This document shows positions 22,357 to 32,939 of a stretch of 64,000 bases of DNA, piece by piece; position 1 is the stretch's first letter, and each line of letters opens with the position of its first letter. Position numbers and translations under genes: made by a program. This DNA is from Vitellaria paradoxa (lineage: Eukaryota; Streptophyta; Magnoliopsida; Ericales; Sapotaceae). A model generated the notes under the pieces. The model had not been told where the DNA came from and searched no databases. It was given only the letters and a program-made list of their open reading frames with translations. The stretch spans positions 38,243,389-38,307,388 of the forward strand of contig CM034240.1 of the NCBI GenBank assembly GCA_019916065.1, given 5' to 3'.

Positions 22357-23276
22357 CACGTTGTTGTAATTCTATCATATTTAGGGTTAGGATGATTTTA
22401 ATTTTTACCTTATTTTAGGATTTTAATTTTGAGTTTAGGTCTTTTTCAATTTTTCAAAACAAAACAAAAATAGTTTTTGGGTATCCAATTCTGTGGTCCG
22501 GACCCCTAGACCAAATGGTCCGGACCACAGTGTGCTGAGGATAAATTCTGGAAGTGACCATTCGGTGGTCCGGACCCTGCAACTCATTAAAAGGGCTTTT
22601 CGGCCATTCAAAAACCAAACCTTTCGCATTCAACTCCACTTTCTCTCATCTCTCTCTGCATATTTGTGAATTTCTTCAAGATTATACTTTCCCGAAGCTT
22701 GTTTAGCAACATTCCACTCCAATCTTCTCATCTAAGCGACTTAAGGTAAGTTTCTTCTATATTTCAAGCCCTAGGTTGCTATTTCTCAACTCTTCTTTGA
22801 CCCGAGCTTAATAGCCTCAAGGATTCCCCAATTTCTTGCAAGTTTGAATCCTATTTGGATTTCAAACAATGGGTAGAAGGAATTACTCTTTGTGAGTGAA
22901 TTTCTTCACACCCTAACACTTTTTTCAACATAGGTCAAAAATTGGGTTCGAGGGTTCAACAAACCCCAAGGTTTAGGTTGTTTTTAAATTATCAATTTTA
23001 AAAAGTCTTCTTTTGCAACGTGTGTTGAGAATTTCTTGTTCAATTTGTTGTTTTGTGCAAAGGGACCATCTATGGTGGATGTTGTATGGCCATCTAGATT
23101 AACAAATAGACCCATCTATGGTGGATGTTGTATGCCACCTGGACTATCTCTATTAAACACATTCACTTTGGTTTCAATTTACATTTTTAACAATAGAAGC
23201 TGGCCACTGAAACTTGTGTGGACATAGGGGTTGCATAGTTGATTAATTCAATAATTCTCTTTGTTTTGTAGCTACC
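22357..23276 (+). other. Athila spacer between pol and second ORF, with palindromic words
   Basis: Non-coding. At 22491-22530 a pair of 14-base arms CTGTGGTCCGGACC / GGTCCGGACCACAG forms a perfect inverted repeat; a third word is at 22565-22577. A leader-like tract follows, and a repeated ACCATCTATGGTGGATGTTG word lies at 23065-23085 and again about 45 bases on. Confidence 0.65.
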
Positions 23277-24402
23277 ATGGCCCCACGAGTCAAAGAACTA
23301 CAAATAAACAACTAGGTCCAACTCCTTTGATAGAAGTAGATTCCGAGGGGAAGGATGCTGAAAGAAAGTATGATTGAGACTTGGGGAAATAAACCGGTGG
23401 TACTAGAATGTTTCTGGCAAATCAACCAATAAAAGCGTGAAGAGTTTATGTTAGAATAGAACTTTGAGGGGTGACGTGGCTCCACATTGCTAGGTTCCAC
23501 GCCTATTGCATAGTTGACATAGTTAAGGAGTTCTTTGCCAACTTTGGAGAAGGGTCCATCATCAAGAAGAAAAGGTAAAGTAAGACTCATTAGCTGGGTC
23601 CGGGGGGCTAAGAGTACAATACACCTGAGGATTTTGCTCACGTATTTCAGTTACCTCGAGTTCAAAACCTAGAATTCACCTATCCTGTTGAGGCCACCAC
23701 CATTTCCCCTCGTAGTTTTAGAAGTTCTATTAGAATACCAATAGTAGACTGGGGAATATAGAAAGCCGGGGTGTCAGTACTAAAGATAAATATTGGGCAT
23801 TTCATGTGTTTTCGTGCACAAATCTATTGCCACGAACAGGAACTCAGATTGTACTCCCCTTAGAGCTCGTCTGATTTATGCTATTGGGACAGAGATGTCG
23901 ATTGATTTGCCCTCGTATATCTGGCACCAAGTGGCTTATACCTATGAAATCCCGGAGCCCTAGCTGCCCTACCATTTGGAGGAGCTCTCACAGAGATATT
24001 TAGGAGAAAGGGGCCCACATCACAGATGACATGCCCATAGCCTCAGGATTACAGCCTTTTAACATCACATCTTACGTCAAATCTCGAGGGTTAATATCAA
24101 AAAAGAAAAGGAAGACAGAGGAGTCAGAGGAGGAGGTTGAATCATCCTAGGCCCTAGAGGAGCCAGAGGAGGATGACTAAGAGGTCACTACTACAAAGTT
24201 AGCTGCTCATATTGGACCTTTGGCTAAGCATCTTAGTCACAGGAGCAGAACCAAGAAGACGATCACCAGCTCCTACTGCATATTCATCAGACCCAGCAAA
24301 CTCAAGGCCACCTCCTGCATAGCATTTTGGATTACATCAGAGAGTCCCATCCACCTCCACCTCCTCAGTGATTGGATACATACTTATTTCTTTTCCTTTT
24401 AA
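23277..24402 (+). pseudogene. Athila second ORF (env-position, plant transposon protein)
   Basis: The ATG at 23277 (APRVKELQINN) follows a splice-acceptor-like TTTTGTAG, as expected for a spliced subgenomic message. Downstream pieces in shifting frames read VKEFFANFGEGSIIKKK (about 23525), then EDFAHVFQLPRVQNLEF (23625). A later piece, YAIGTEMSIDLPS-IWHQVAY, is followed by PFGGALTEIF (about 23880-23990). These resemble the conserved protein encoded after pol in Athila-type plant elements, often called env-like because of its position. I see no clear transmembrane segment. It has many stops. Its role in the family is not established. Confidence 0.6.
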
Positions 24403-24675
24403 TAGTTTAGGCTTGAGTTTCATTGTTTCATTTGTTAGTCCTAAAACTCTGTACCTAATTTAGTAGTTTGGATTGATGTATAAAGATTTTGACTATTTTA
24501 ATTTGATATTTTAGTGTTTCTTAATTGCTTTTGCTTTTATTTTCTGTGTGTTATTCTTCTTAACTTCTTTCTATTCATATATGTGTGTATGTTGCTATTA
24601 CCTTATGTTTGGATGCATTATCAGTTATGTTCTTAAGCTTTATTTCTATATTTTTTTGTAAAGAACAAGTACATC

Positions 24676-25231
24676 ATGTCTGGTCCTAACGAAAATAACC
24701 ATAATCAGGAGGAAATATTAAAACTTTAATTGGTAGAAAACGTAAGTGGGAAGACACATCTTATATGTCCAGTGAGAAGAATGATTCCGAGCATTCAGAG
24801 GTCGATTGGGAAGTATGGCTTGATGAGTATTTTCTAGAGAGTAATTCATTACCCTTGCATTAATTTATCCTCCCCTAGTTCACATAACACCTGACCAATT
24901 ACTTGAGGGGCAGTGGTGGAATGAAATTGACCTTGAAATCCTTTTAGAGATAGAATGGGCTGAGATAAATGTATCTACTGAATGGTCTAACGCACCCAGT
25001 TATGACACGGACACTGAAACTATAATAGGATATGAAATGAGTCACCCTTCTGATTATCAAGATATGCCGCCACTGGAAGACATCCCCGACACTGAGAGCA
25101 CTGACACTGAGTCTAAGGAGAGTGCTGACAGTTCTAGTGAGTTGGACCAAGATGATGATTTTGGTATTTCATTGCAATTTCTTTTTGAGTTTCGTCGTGT
25201 ATTAGCTCCATTTGAAGCCAACAAGTGGTAA
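24676..25231 (+). pseudogene. small acidic ORF in the Athila 3' region
   Basis: From ATG at 24676 (SGPNENNHNQEE) the frame soon breaks but can be followed through acidic segments. These include EDTSYMSSEKNDSEHSEVDW (24752-24811) and WNEIDLEILLEIEWAEIN (24920-24975). It ends in the 64-residue open stretch 25037-25231, rich in Asp, Glu, Ser and Thr (ESTDTESKESADSSSELDQD). I do not recognise the product. It lies downstream of the usual second ORF of Athila elements. Composition suggests an acidic, unstructured protein; at least two frameshifts are present. Confidence 0.4.
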
Positions 25232-27014
25232 TTCTTAACCCTTTTAATTTTTTATGCTACTTTTATTATTTTACTTTTATTTTTGCTATTTCATTAATGT
25301 CATTAGTCACTTGCACCTAAGTTGGGTGGAATCATGACATATGCACACCGTACCTTTACCTTATTTTCTTTTCACCATTGTTCCTTTTCACACATTGGGG
25401 ATAATGTGCATCTTAAGTTGGGGGGTGGTTATGTGTTTTTGTTACCCATGGAACATTAGTAACTAGTGAATGATTTAGGATTTAAACCAAGGATGGTATA
25501 ATTCACGTAAACAACAAATGGTTTGATTTCAATTTTGAATGAGGAACTTAATTTAAAAATTGATTGTGAAATTTTCTAATGTGTTGCAAACCTGTCACTT
25601 AAATCGTTGAGTTGAAAATATGTCAAGGATTAGAATTTATGAGATTTAGTAACTCAAATATGCCAAGACATAGGTGGAGACTTAAAACCCTACATTATGT
25701 GAGCTTTTGAGCCTAATCTTTTATTCTTGAGGGTTTTATATTAATCTTTTTACATTCCTTTGTCTCACTTCCTTTGAATAGCTTCATTTCATTAACTTGC
25801 TTTGGTATTGAATGCACAAGACACTATTTGTTGATTTACATGTGTAGATTAGTGCTTCTAATAAGGTGTTATTAACCTAGAGAGTGATATTAGGCCCTCG
25901 TTCTTATATTTGAAGGCCTAAAACTTTACTTTGATTGACATAACCCTTGGAGCCATTTTGAAGCCTTTAAATAAATGGAATAGTAAATAAAGTTTTTCTT
26001 TCTTGTTTAGCCACATATATGACCCTTTTAACCTTAGATTTATAGGTAAATCAACCTTGGCATCTCTTAGGAGTTTGGTGCAATTTTATAAAGGTTAGAA
26101 AAAGGGGAAGTTGTGATGGAAGTTATTCGAAAAAAAAAAAAAAAAAAAAGAGATCTATTAGTTCAAAGTTTATTATTGATCGCATTAAATATATATATAT
26201 ATATAGAAAAAAATGATTGGCCTTCATTGTTGGGTTCTCAAGAAATATAGAAAGGAAAAGTTGGGGGGAGGGCAATATTGCACTACACTATCCTTAAACA
26301 TGCACTTTGATTTTCCTTATCCTTTATTTGTCTAACAATACCCCTTTGGCCAAGTTACAACCTAGTAAAGACCTAATGGAGTTTAGGTGAAAGACACTTA
26401 GAAGGACATTAATTTATTTCATTTGATTGATGGTAGTTGTCTTGTAAAGCATTAATACATTCCATTCATGAAGCTATAACACACTCTGCTTAAATTCTTT
26501 CAGTCACTTTTGATTGGGTTCATTACATTTACTTGATATTGCAATCTTGCATGAACCATGAGAGTAACCCCTCTTGAGTGATTTTATTCTAATTGAGTGA
26601 ATAACATGGTGAGATTTGAAGTCAAGACCGTAGTCTTTTAAGTGTGTTTAATGACTATTTTGATTGAATGATATGAATTGACATGTTTGAGATGAGATGA
26701 TTGAATAGTAGCTGAGTTAAATACACATTGGGAGATTTTATATGACATTTTAAAATTTTGTTGCTTAATTCATATTGAACTTAAATCAGGAGTTGTTGAA
26801 ATGATGTTTACCATCCATTAGAGTAGTTTTAGGAATTTTGTGGGTAAATTCACTACAAACCCTCACGTGACCTTACTCGTCCACTAGGGGGAACCTAGGA
26901 GTTTAAAGGGCTTGCTGCACGTAGCTAAGTGTAGCTGTGTTTCCAAGGAAAAGAGAAATATGATGGTAGTTGCATTTTATTTTAATAAAGGGCATTGCTA
27001 GGGACTAGAAACAC
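25232..27014 (+). other. Athila non-coding 3' region
   Basis: No gene seen. Includes a poly-A run (26130-26149), an (AT)n run near 26190-26205, an internal copy of the polypurine tract (25413-25427) and a related AAGTTGGGGGGAGGG string at 26259-26273. Confidence 0.6.
25413..25427 (+). other. internal polypurine-tract copy
   Basis: TTAAGTTGGGGGGTG, identical over 15 bases to the polypurine tract before the 3' LTR. Confidence 0.65.
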
Positions 27015-27029
27015 TTAAGTTGGGGGGTG
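27015..27029 (+). other. polypurine tract of the Athila element
   Basis: TTAAGTTGGGGGGTG lies directly before the 3' LTR start TGATTACAC. Confidence 0.85.
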
Positions 27030-28540
27030 TGATTACACTTGTAATCACAAACTCTACATTTTGATACTCATTGATGCATTTAAGTAATTAATTTTGAAGT
27101 TTTATCATTATTTTATTATTTATAGTTTTTATTTTCTTAATTGCAGGGAAAAGGGCGAGATAATTGAGATTTATAGCGAGGAAAGTGGCCTAGAGGATGA
27201 AGGAAAAGCTGTGGTTCAGACCCCACCTAGGTTGGTCCGGACCAGCCCAAGATCCAGCATAGAAGAGGAAGCAGAATCTGAAGAACCATGATTCTGTGGA
27301 CCGAACCCCCACCCAAATGGTCCAGACCACAATGTGTTGGGTGCGCGCCTTTAATTTATCCCTTCTAGGGTTTCCTTGTTACCCCTTTAAAAACCATGAT
27401 GTATGGCTGAACCAGAGAGAGCCTACTTTACTTTCTACATATTTTTGAGAGTTTTAGAATATTTTTTGGGAGTTTTTGATTGTTCGTGGGATGTTTTTAT
27501 GGATTTTCAAAGCATGTGTAGTCTTCGTTGCAGTAGTAATAGTTCATTATTCAGTTTCGGAGTTGATTTCAGAGTACGTTTGCTTTCACTTTTCATTTTA
27601 ATAATATTATCTCTTCATCTTATTCTTTAGAATCATTACTTATGTGTTTGATGATTGTTTTTATTTCGTTTAAAAGCATGTTAGCGTAAAACCCTTGTTC
27701 TTGATTCAATAAATCAAGGAAAGGTAGGTTACTACGACCTATGGGATGTGCGTAGACCCTTCACATGGTTTGCGAGAACCCATGCATAGGGATCTACAAT
27801 TTTCAAATCTATTTTAGTTTGTTTCAAAAGCTTTCGAAAACGAAAACCATTGACTATATTCTCTGTAATCACTGGTAAAGGTTTTCGATTATAACTTTCT
27901 TAATATTTTTGAACAAACCCTAAACCAGATTTAAACCCAAGTGTTTTCATTGAAGATCTTTCTAGTTTTATAATCATAAATGAGTTTTTAAAACTGAGTA
28001 TTGGGAGATTTGTAAATGCTAACAAACACATCCTTCCAATCTATCGTTCCTTTCACGTGAACTTTAGATTGTAGTTTAAACACATCCCACAGTGAAGTAG
28101 TAAACTACTTGTAATTGAAAGTTGGATCAAGAATCATTTTAATATAGTGATTATCATTTAATTTAATTCGTGAAGTTGATTAAATTGTTTGATTTGAAAT
28201 TTTAGAGTAGATTGTTTGCTTGTAATTTAAGATTAAATTGAATTTATTTAGTTACTACTTTAATTTCATTAAAACCCAAAAATGAAATTTTATTTGCTAA
28301 AATTCTTTAAGGAGTTGTTAATTTATTCTTTAGTTTTAATTTTAAACTTGCAAAAACCCTAGAGTTTAGCTCTGAGTAAACATTAAACTTTGTTTATTTT
28401 TAAATTTAGAATTCCCATTATAACCTAGAAACTGAAAAACATAGGCTTCCTATGAATTCGACCTCGAACTCACCGAGTTAAAACTACACCGCACACCCTT
28501 ACACTTGGGGGTTAATTAGACGTACTTTCTAGAATGGTCA
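27030..28540 (+). repeat. 3' LTR of the Athila element
   Basis: Aligns with 15060-16566; ends AGAATGGTCA and is followed by the target repeat CCAGC. Near the start (about 27131-27147) TTTTCTTAATTGCAG reads like a splice acceptor. It is followed by an open acidic frame to 27291 (for example EIIEIYSEESGLEDEGKA). TGGTCCGGACC-type words occur at 27230-27330. Confidence 0.92.
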
Positions 28541-28545
28541 CCAGC
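28541..28545. repeat. target-site duplication CCAGC, right copy (Athila)
   Basis: Four of five bases match CCAAC at 15055-15059. Confidence 0.7.
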
Positions 28546-29850
28546 CAAGGTTGTTTGAGGAACTCAAGGCTTAGGTCAAGCTTGTACAGGACCATGATGT
28601 CTATAAAGCCGACATTCTAGTCAATGTCAAATCATCAACCACCTACATATTCGACCCCAAGCTGAGGAGAGAGGCCCTAACCGCTGAACGTGTGCAAAGT
28701 GAGTCCACATTCTGCATATTTTCCTTTTGTCTTCCTCGAAACTAATCTGAATTGTTATTCGACTTGTGTAGATAACCCTTCTCAGTCACCTTCTTCAAAC
28801 GCCATGAAGTTCGACCTCAACTACCTAAAGAGGAAAAATAAGAAAGCTGGTAAGAGAAGAAGCTTGAAAAAGGCCAAAGGCAAGGCCACTGAAGGCTCAA
28901 GTGCTAAGGATAGCTTATAGCACCCCGAGTGGCTCAAGATCCATCTGCAATCGCTCTTTCTCCTCCTCCTCCTCCTCAGGGCAGTACTGAAAGATCTAGA
29001 CCTCAATCTGACGCGCTAATTATGACTCAAGGTTTCACTAGCCTCATCGACGATTCTAACTTGGCTTGGGACACGATCACAAAGACGTTAAGTAACAACA
29101 AGCTTGACTGGCTATCCAGTGTCACCACTTACCGACTTGCTCGTGACATGAATCACGATCTTATGAGGGTAAGTTTTGTTTTTATTGCCTTATGCTAGCT
29201 TTTGCTAAGTCTTTTTCTTCTTCGTCTTCTTCTTCTTCTTCTTTTTCTTCCTCTTCTTTATTTATTTAATTTTTTTTTACTTATGCTTTTCCTTTTCTTT
29301 TGCAGGCCATTACCCGAGTAATCGTGCTGGCCATTCGACTCTGTTTGTATGAAAAGTAGATGCTCTTAGACGAATTAAGAAAAAACGAAACTGGAGGCCA
29401 AAGTCAACTTTCACAAGGCTCATAACCTTGTCGTTGCTAAGGAGAAGGAGGCTGCAGTGCTAGAAAAAGAGGCCGCCAAGAAGGAAAAACGCTGACTCGC
29501 TTCTCAACTAGAAGAGTTAAAGAAAAATCATGAGGCTGAGAAAGCAAAGTTGCTCAAGATGTGTCACAAAGTTGAGGAAGATGCTTCTACTGCAATTAAA
29601 AGATACAAGAAAAGTGAAACCTTCCAGGAAAATTTCGAGCTAGCTTTTTTCTAAGCCTTTGAGGTGGCTTAGCAAAGGGCCGGCTTGTTGTATCCTGATC
29701 GCGATTTTCCCAATCTTTAACCAGTCGATCAGGACACTACGGTGGTGGACGAGGGCAGCAAGTAAGAATATGAAGTTGAAAATATCCAATCGAAAGATCC
29801 TCTTGCCTAAGTCCCAGTTTCCACTATTTGGAAAACTTCTTTGTAGTAGA
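28546..29850 (+). pseudogene. antisense ORF of the Tat element (spliced, coiled-coil), main part
   Basis: On the strand opposite to Tat gag-pol, consecutive exon-like stretches can be read. The first has LFEELKA then VKLVQDHDVYKADILVNV up to a GTGAGT donor at 28699. An acceptor near 28771 leads to a lysine-rich exon (KFDLNYLKRKNKKAGKRR). After a frame change comes a proline-rich stretch to a GTAAGT donor at 29169. Acceptor TTTTGCAG at 29305 opens a Lys/Glu/Ala-rich coiled coil (KEKEAAVLEKEAAKKEK, EELKKNHEAEKAKLLK) and a C-terminal ELAFF...AGLLYPDRDF stretch. Stops occur near 28918 and 29357. Tat-lineage elements are known to carry antisense ORFs between integrase and the 3' LTR; function unknown. 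Confidence 0.6.
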
Positions 29851-30090
29851 CAACTATTTTTCTCTTCTTTTTTTTTAATCATGTAATTGAACTCCTTTTT
29901 CTTTTTTGAATGAATGAACAAGTTGTTTTTCTTACTTTATCCTGAATTTTGAATGAATATTTAAGTTTTGGGTTCTAAATGTGTGAATGCCTTTTATTTC
30001 TTCTTTCTTTCTGAGTGAAAACATGCTTAGTTTCTTTTGTTTACACATATATTTGATAAGAAATACTTACCATTTTTATTTGCTTACCAA
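29851..30090 (-). other. Tat non-coding spacer
   Basis: AT-rich, no gene seen; a poly-T/C tract precedes the palindromic repeat. Confidence 0.45.
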
Positions 30091-30630
30091 TTCGGCTGAG
30101 CTCTCGAGTGGGATTTTGACTCTACTCGGCCACATGAGTTAAGTAAGATTTCCTTACTACTCAGCCTCGTGAGCCGAGCAAGGTCTTTATGCTACTCGAC
30201 TACGTGAGTCAAGTAGAATTTTTTGCCATTTTACGGTATTTAGCCTCATGGGCTAACTTTGCACTGCTCGGCCACTTGAGCCAAACAGGATCTCCACACT
30301 ACTTTGCCATTTTATAGCATTTGGCCTTGTGGGATAACTTTGTGCTGCTCGGTCATGTGAGCTGAGCAGGATCTCTGCACTACTTGGTCACATGAGCCGA
30401 GTAAGATTTCTTGCATTTTTATGACATTTCGCCTCGTAGGCTAACTTTGTGCTGCTCGGCTACGTGAGCCAAGCAGAATCTCTGTACTACTTGGTCACAT
30501 GAGTCGAGTAGGACACCTTGCTATTTTATAGCATTTGGCCTCGTGGGTTAACTTTGCATTGCTCGGCCGCATGAATCAAGCAGGATCTCTATAATACTTA
30601 ACCAAGTGAGCCAAGTAGGACACCTTATAT
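30091..30630 (-). repeat. palindrome-bearing tandem repeat in the Tat element
   Basis: Units contain GCCTCGTGGGCTAACTTTG (near 30243, 30324, 30431 and 30538; spacing 81, 107 and 107 bases). Between them are words of the form CTCGGCCACGTGAGCCGAG, whose ends are self-complementary. About ten such hairpin words occur, alternating CTCGG- and CTTGG- forms. Non-coding, between integrase and the antisense ORF. Confidence 0.8.
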
Positions 30631-30999
30631 GGTCAAGTCATTCATCATAGTAGAGCTATATTCTGTGGGATCCTGCAAAGATTTTACATTTTATTGACAA
30701 TTGAATAAAATTACTAAGGTAACTTTTCATACATAATATTTCTTTAAGTGCTCTGTGTGCCATAGGTGGGGTAATTTCTTACCCCCAAGTGTCTTTAGTC
30801 GGTAAGTCCCCTTCTGAGTAAAGCCCAGTACCCCATACGGTCCTTCCCAATTCGAGCCAAGTTTTCCCTCCTGAGAATTCCTTGGTGAATTAACTAATTC
30901 ACCTTCTTGTGCACCAAATCTCTAGGTCTGAATTCCCTTAGTCGAGGTCTGGAGTTGTGATATTAACGTATTCTCTACTGATAGGATGCCATTCTAATC
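30631..30999 (-). other. Tat sequence after integrase, no clear motif
   Basis: Probable C-terminal integrase remainder and 3' untranslated sequence read on the minus strand; I see no intact domain. Confidence 0.45.
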
Positions 31000-31930
31000 A
31001 CAGCCTATAATCTCTTTTCCTCAAGCAGGTCAATTTCCTCCTCCATCATCCTATTGTTTTCTTTTAGATCAAAATTCTACATTCTTACACTAGGAATTCC
31101 AATCTCCACCAGGATCACTGCTTCAGCTCTATATATGAAAGAAAATGGCGTCTGACTAGTTGCTACCCTTTCAGTCATCCGATAAGCCCACAAAATGTTG
31201 GGTAGTTCCTCTACCCATAGGCCCTTAGCTTTGTCCATCTTCATTTTAATGATTCTGAGAAGAAGCCAGTTAGTGACTTCCACTTGGTTGTTAGCTTGAG
31301 GGTGCTAAAGAAATGAATAATGGTGGCTAATGCCCAGCTCTTCTCACAACCCATTAAATTGCTTTCATTCAAATTGCTCGTCGTTATCTGTGATAACCAT
31401 TCTGGGGATGCTGAATCGACACACTATGTTTTGCCATTAGAATTTTTCATATTCTGCTCAATGATAGTTGGTAAGGCTTTAGCTTCAGCCCATTTAGTGA
31501 AATAATTGATTGCTACTATTGCAAACTTCCTTTGTCCTCTTCTTACTGGAAAAGGCCCAACAATGTCAATTCTCCATTGGGCGAATGGCCAAGGACTATG
31601 GATAGGTGTCAGCTCCTGAGCAAGCTACTTTGGAATGTTAGCGAATCTTTGGCACTTGTCACACTTTCTAATAAATTTCTGACCATCCTTCTCCATGGTA
31701 GGCTAATAATAGCCAGCTCTCAAAACCTTCTTAGATAAAGCTCTGCCCCCTGAATAATTTCTACAAACACCTTCATGTATCTCCCTCATGACATAGTCAA
31801 CTTCTCTTTTATTTATGCATCTGAGTAGTGGACAATTGTGCCCCCTTTTGTAAAGAATCCCATTCATAATTAGGTATCTACTTGATCAATACTAGATCCT
31901 TCTCCCTTCGTTCTTGTCATCTGGCAAAAC
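31000..31930 (-). pseudogene. Tat integrase, degenerate
   Basis: Minus-strand frames give KCDKCQRFANIPK from the zinc-binding end (near 31660). The core entry is WRIDIVGPFPVRRGQRKF and YFTKWAEAKALPT (31470-31590). The 31283-31077 frame is typical of the integrase C-terminal half (KAKGLWVEELPNILWAYRMT, then TPFSFIYRAEAVI). The first catalytic aspartate is visible; the central part is frameshifted. It inserts element DNA in functional relatives. Confidence 0.85.
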
Positions 31931-32900
31931 TCTCGTTTCCAAGTACTTCATGATCGGTCTACCCCATTCAACATCTTCCTCCACTTGGTTGACTTCTAGG
32001 GTCCGGATGCTCGGGGAATCCAATGTTTCAAATGGAACGTCAAAGTTTTTCTCCCCAAAAGATGTAATTCTCACCAACTAGTCGGTCTTCTCATTTTATA
32101 GTCTTGGAACCCACTACAATTGAAACATTGAAAATTTCCTGGCCAGAGTTTTACCACCTGACAATGCTCGATCATGTTATCCCCTTTCGCTTTATAGTCT
32201 CCTTGAACTTGCTTTATCACCAATTGTGAGTCGTTCTAGGCTGTAATCTGTTTTGCCTCTATTCTCTAAGCCATCTGGAGACCAGCAATTAATGTCTCGT
32301 ATTCAGCTTCATTGTTTGAGGCAAGGAACCTGAAACATAAAGCATATTCTATCTTATACGAGACTTTGTTGTTTGAGGTAGGGAACCTAAAACATAGAGC
32401 ATATTCTATCTTATGACCATCAGGTGTTACAAGAACAATACCTACACCACTTTCTATTTGGGTGGACAAGCCATCGACATTAACCACCTAAGTGAACTCG
32501 TTGTTATCTTCTTCGGGTGGGCTGCCTGGGTAGGTTGTGAATTCAACAATGAAATCTGCTACCACTTGACCCTTAATTACCAATCGTGGCCGGTACTAAA
32601 TATCAAATTGGCTAAGCTCAATTGACCACTTGACTAATTTGCCAAGGATTTCTGGCTTGTGAAGGACATTTTTCAAGGGCTGGTCAGTGAAAACAATAAT
32701 TGTGCGGGCCTGTAAATAAGCTCTGAGTCACCGAGCCACCGTAACAAGAATAAGGGCCATCAATTCCATTTTAGGATAATGCTTTTCTGTCCCCCGAAGG
32801 GCCTTGCTCCTCTAATAGACTGGCTTTTGCAACCTATTTTCTTCCCCAATGAGGGCTGAACTCATTGCTACTGAACTCATTACTGTTGATGACACTAGGA
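31892..32900 (-). pseudogene. Tat RNase H region with second (archaeal-type) RNase H
   Basis: The 32487-32266 minus frame reads NVDGLSTQIESGVGIVLVTP followed by NNEAEYETLIAGLQMA, the D...E...-type core of the additional RNase H carried by Tat elements. It contains an in-frame 57-bp tandem duplication (KIEYALCFRF appears twice). Residual polymerase-linked RNase H sequence lies at 32500-32900. The linker frame 32077-31892 (SIRTLEVNQVEEDVEW) leads toward integrase. Confidence 0.75.
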
Positions 32901-32939
32901 GTACAAGTATAGTTCTTCCCCCAGGGTGGTTCTACTGAG

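Larger units (their letters stand above)
15060..28540 (+). mobile_element. Athila-type Ty3/gypsy retrotransposon, 13.5 kb, complete but degenerate
   Basis: Two LTRs of 1507 and 1511 bp bound a full interior: primer binding site, gag with zinc knuckle, protease, RT, RNase H and integrase. After these come a second ORF downstream of pol, a long non-coding 3' part and a polypurine tract. The flanking repeat is CCAAC/CCAGC. The LTRs look roughly 95 percent alike by eye, with a few small indels. Assignment to Athila rests on the DLGARVNLLPY protease, the gag architecture and the second ORF. Every gene has several stops, so the copy is inactive. It is inserted in an antisense-ORF exon of the Tat element. 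Confidence 0.92.

Noticed and set aside
29640..29921. Overlapping open frames on both strands after the antisense ORF
   Set aside because: Shadows of the coiled-coil exon and its T-rich end; no independent support.
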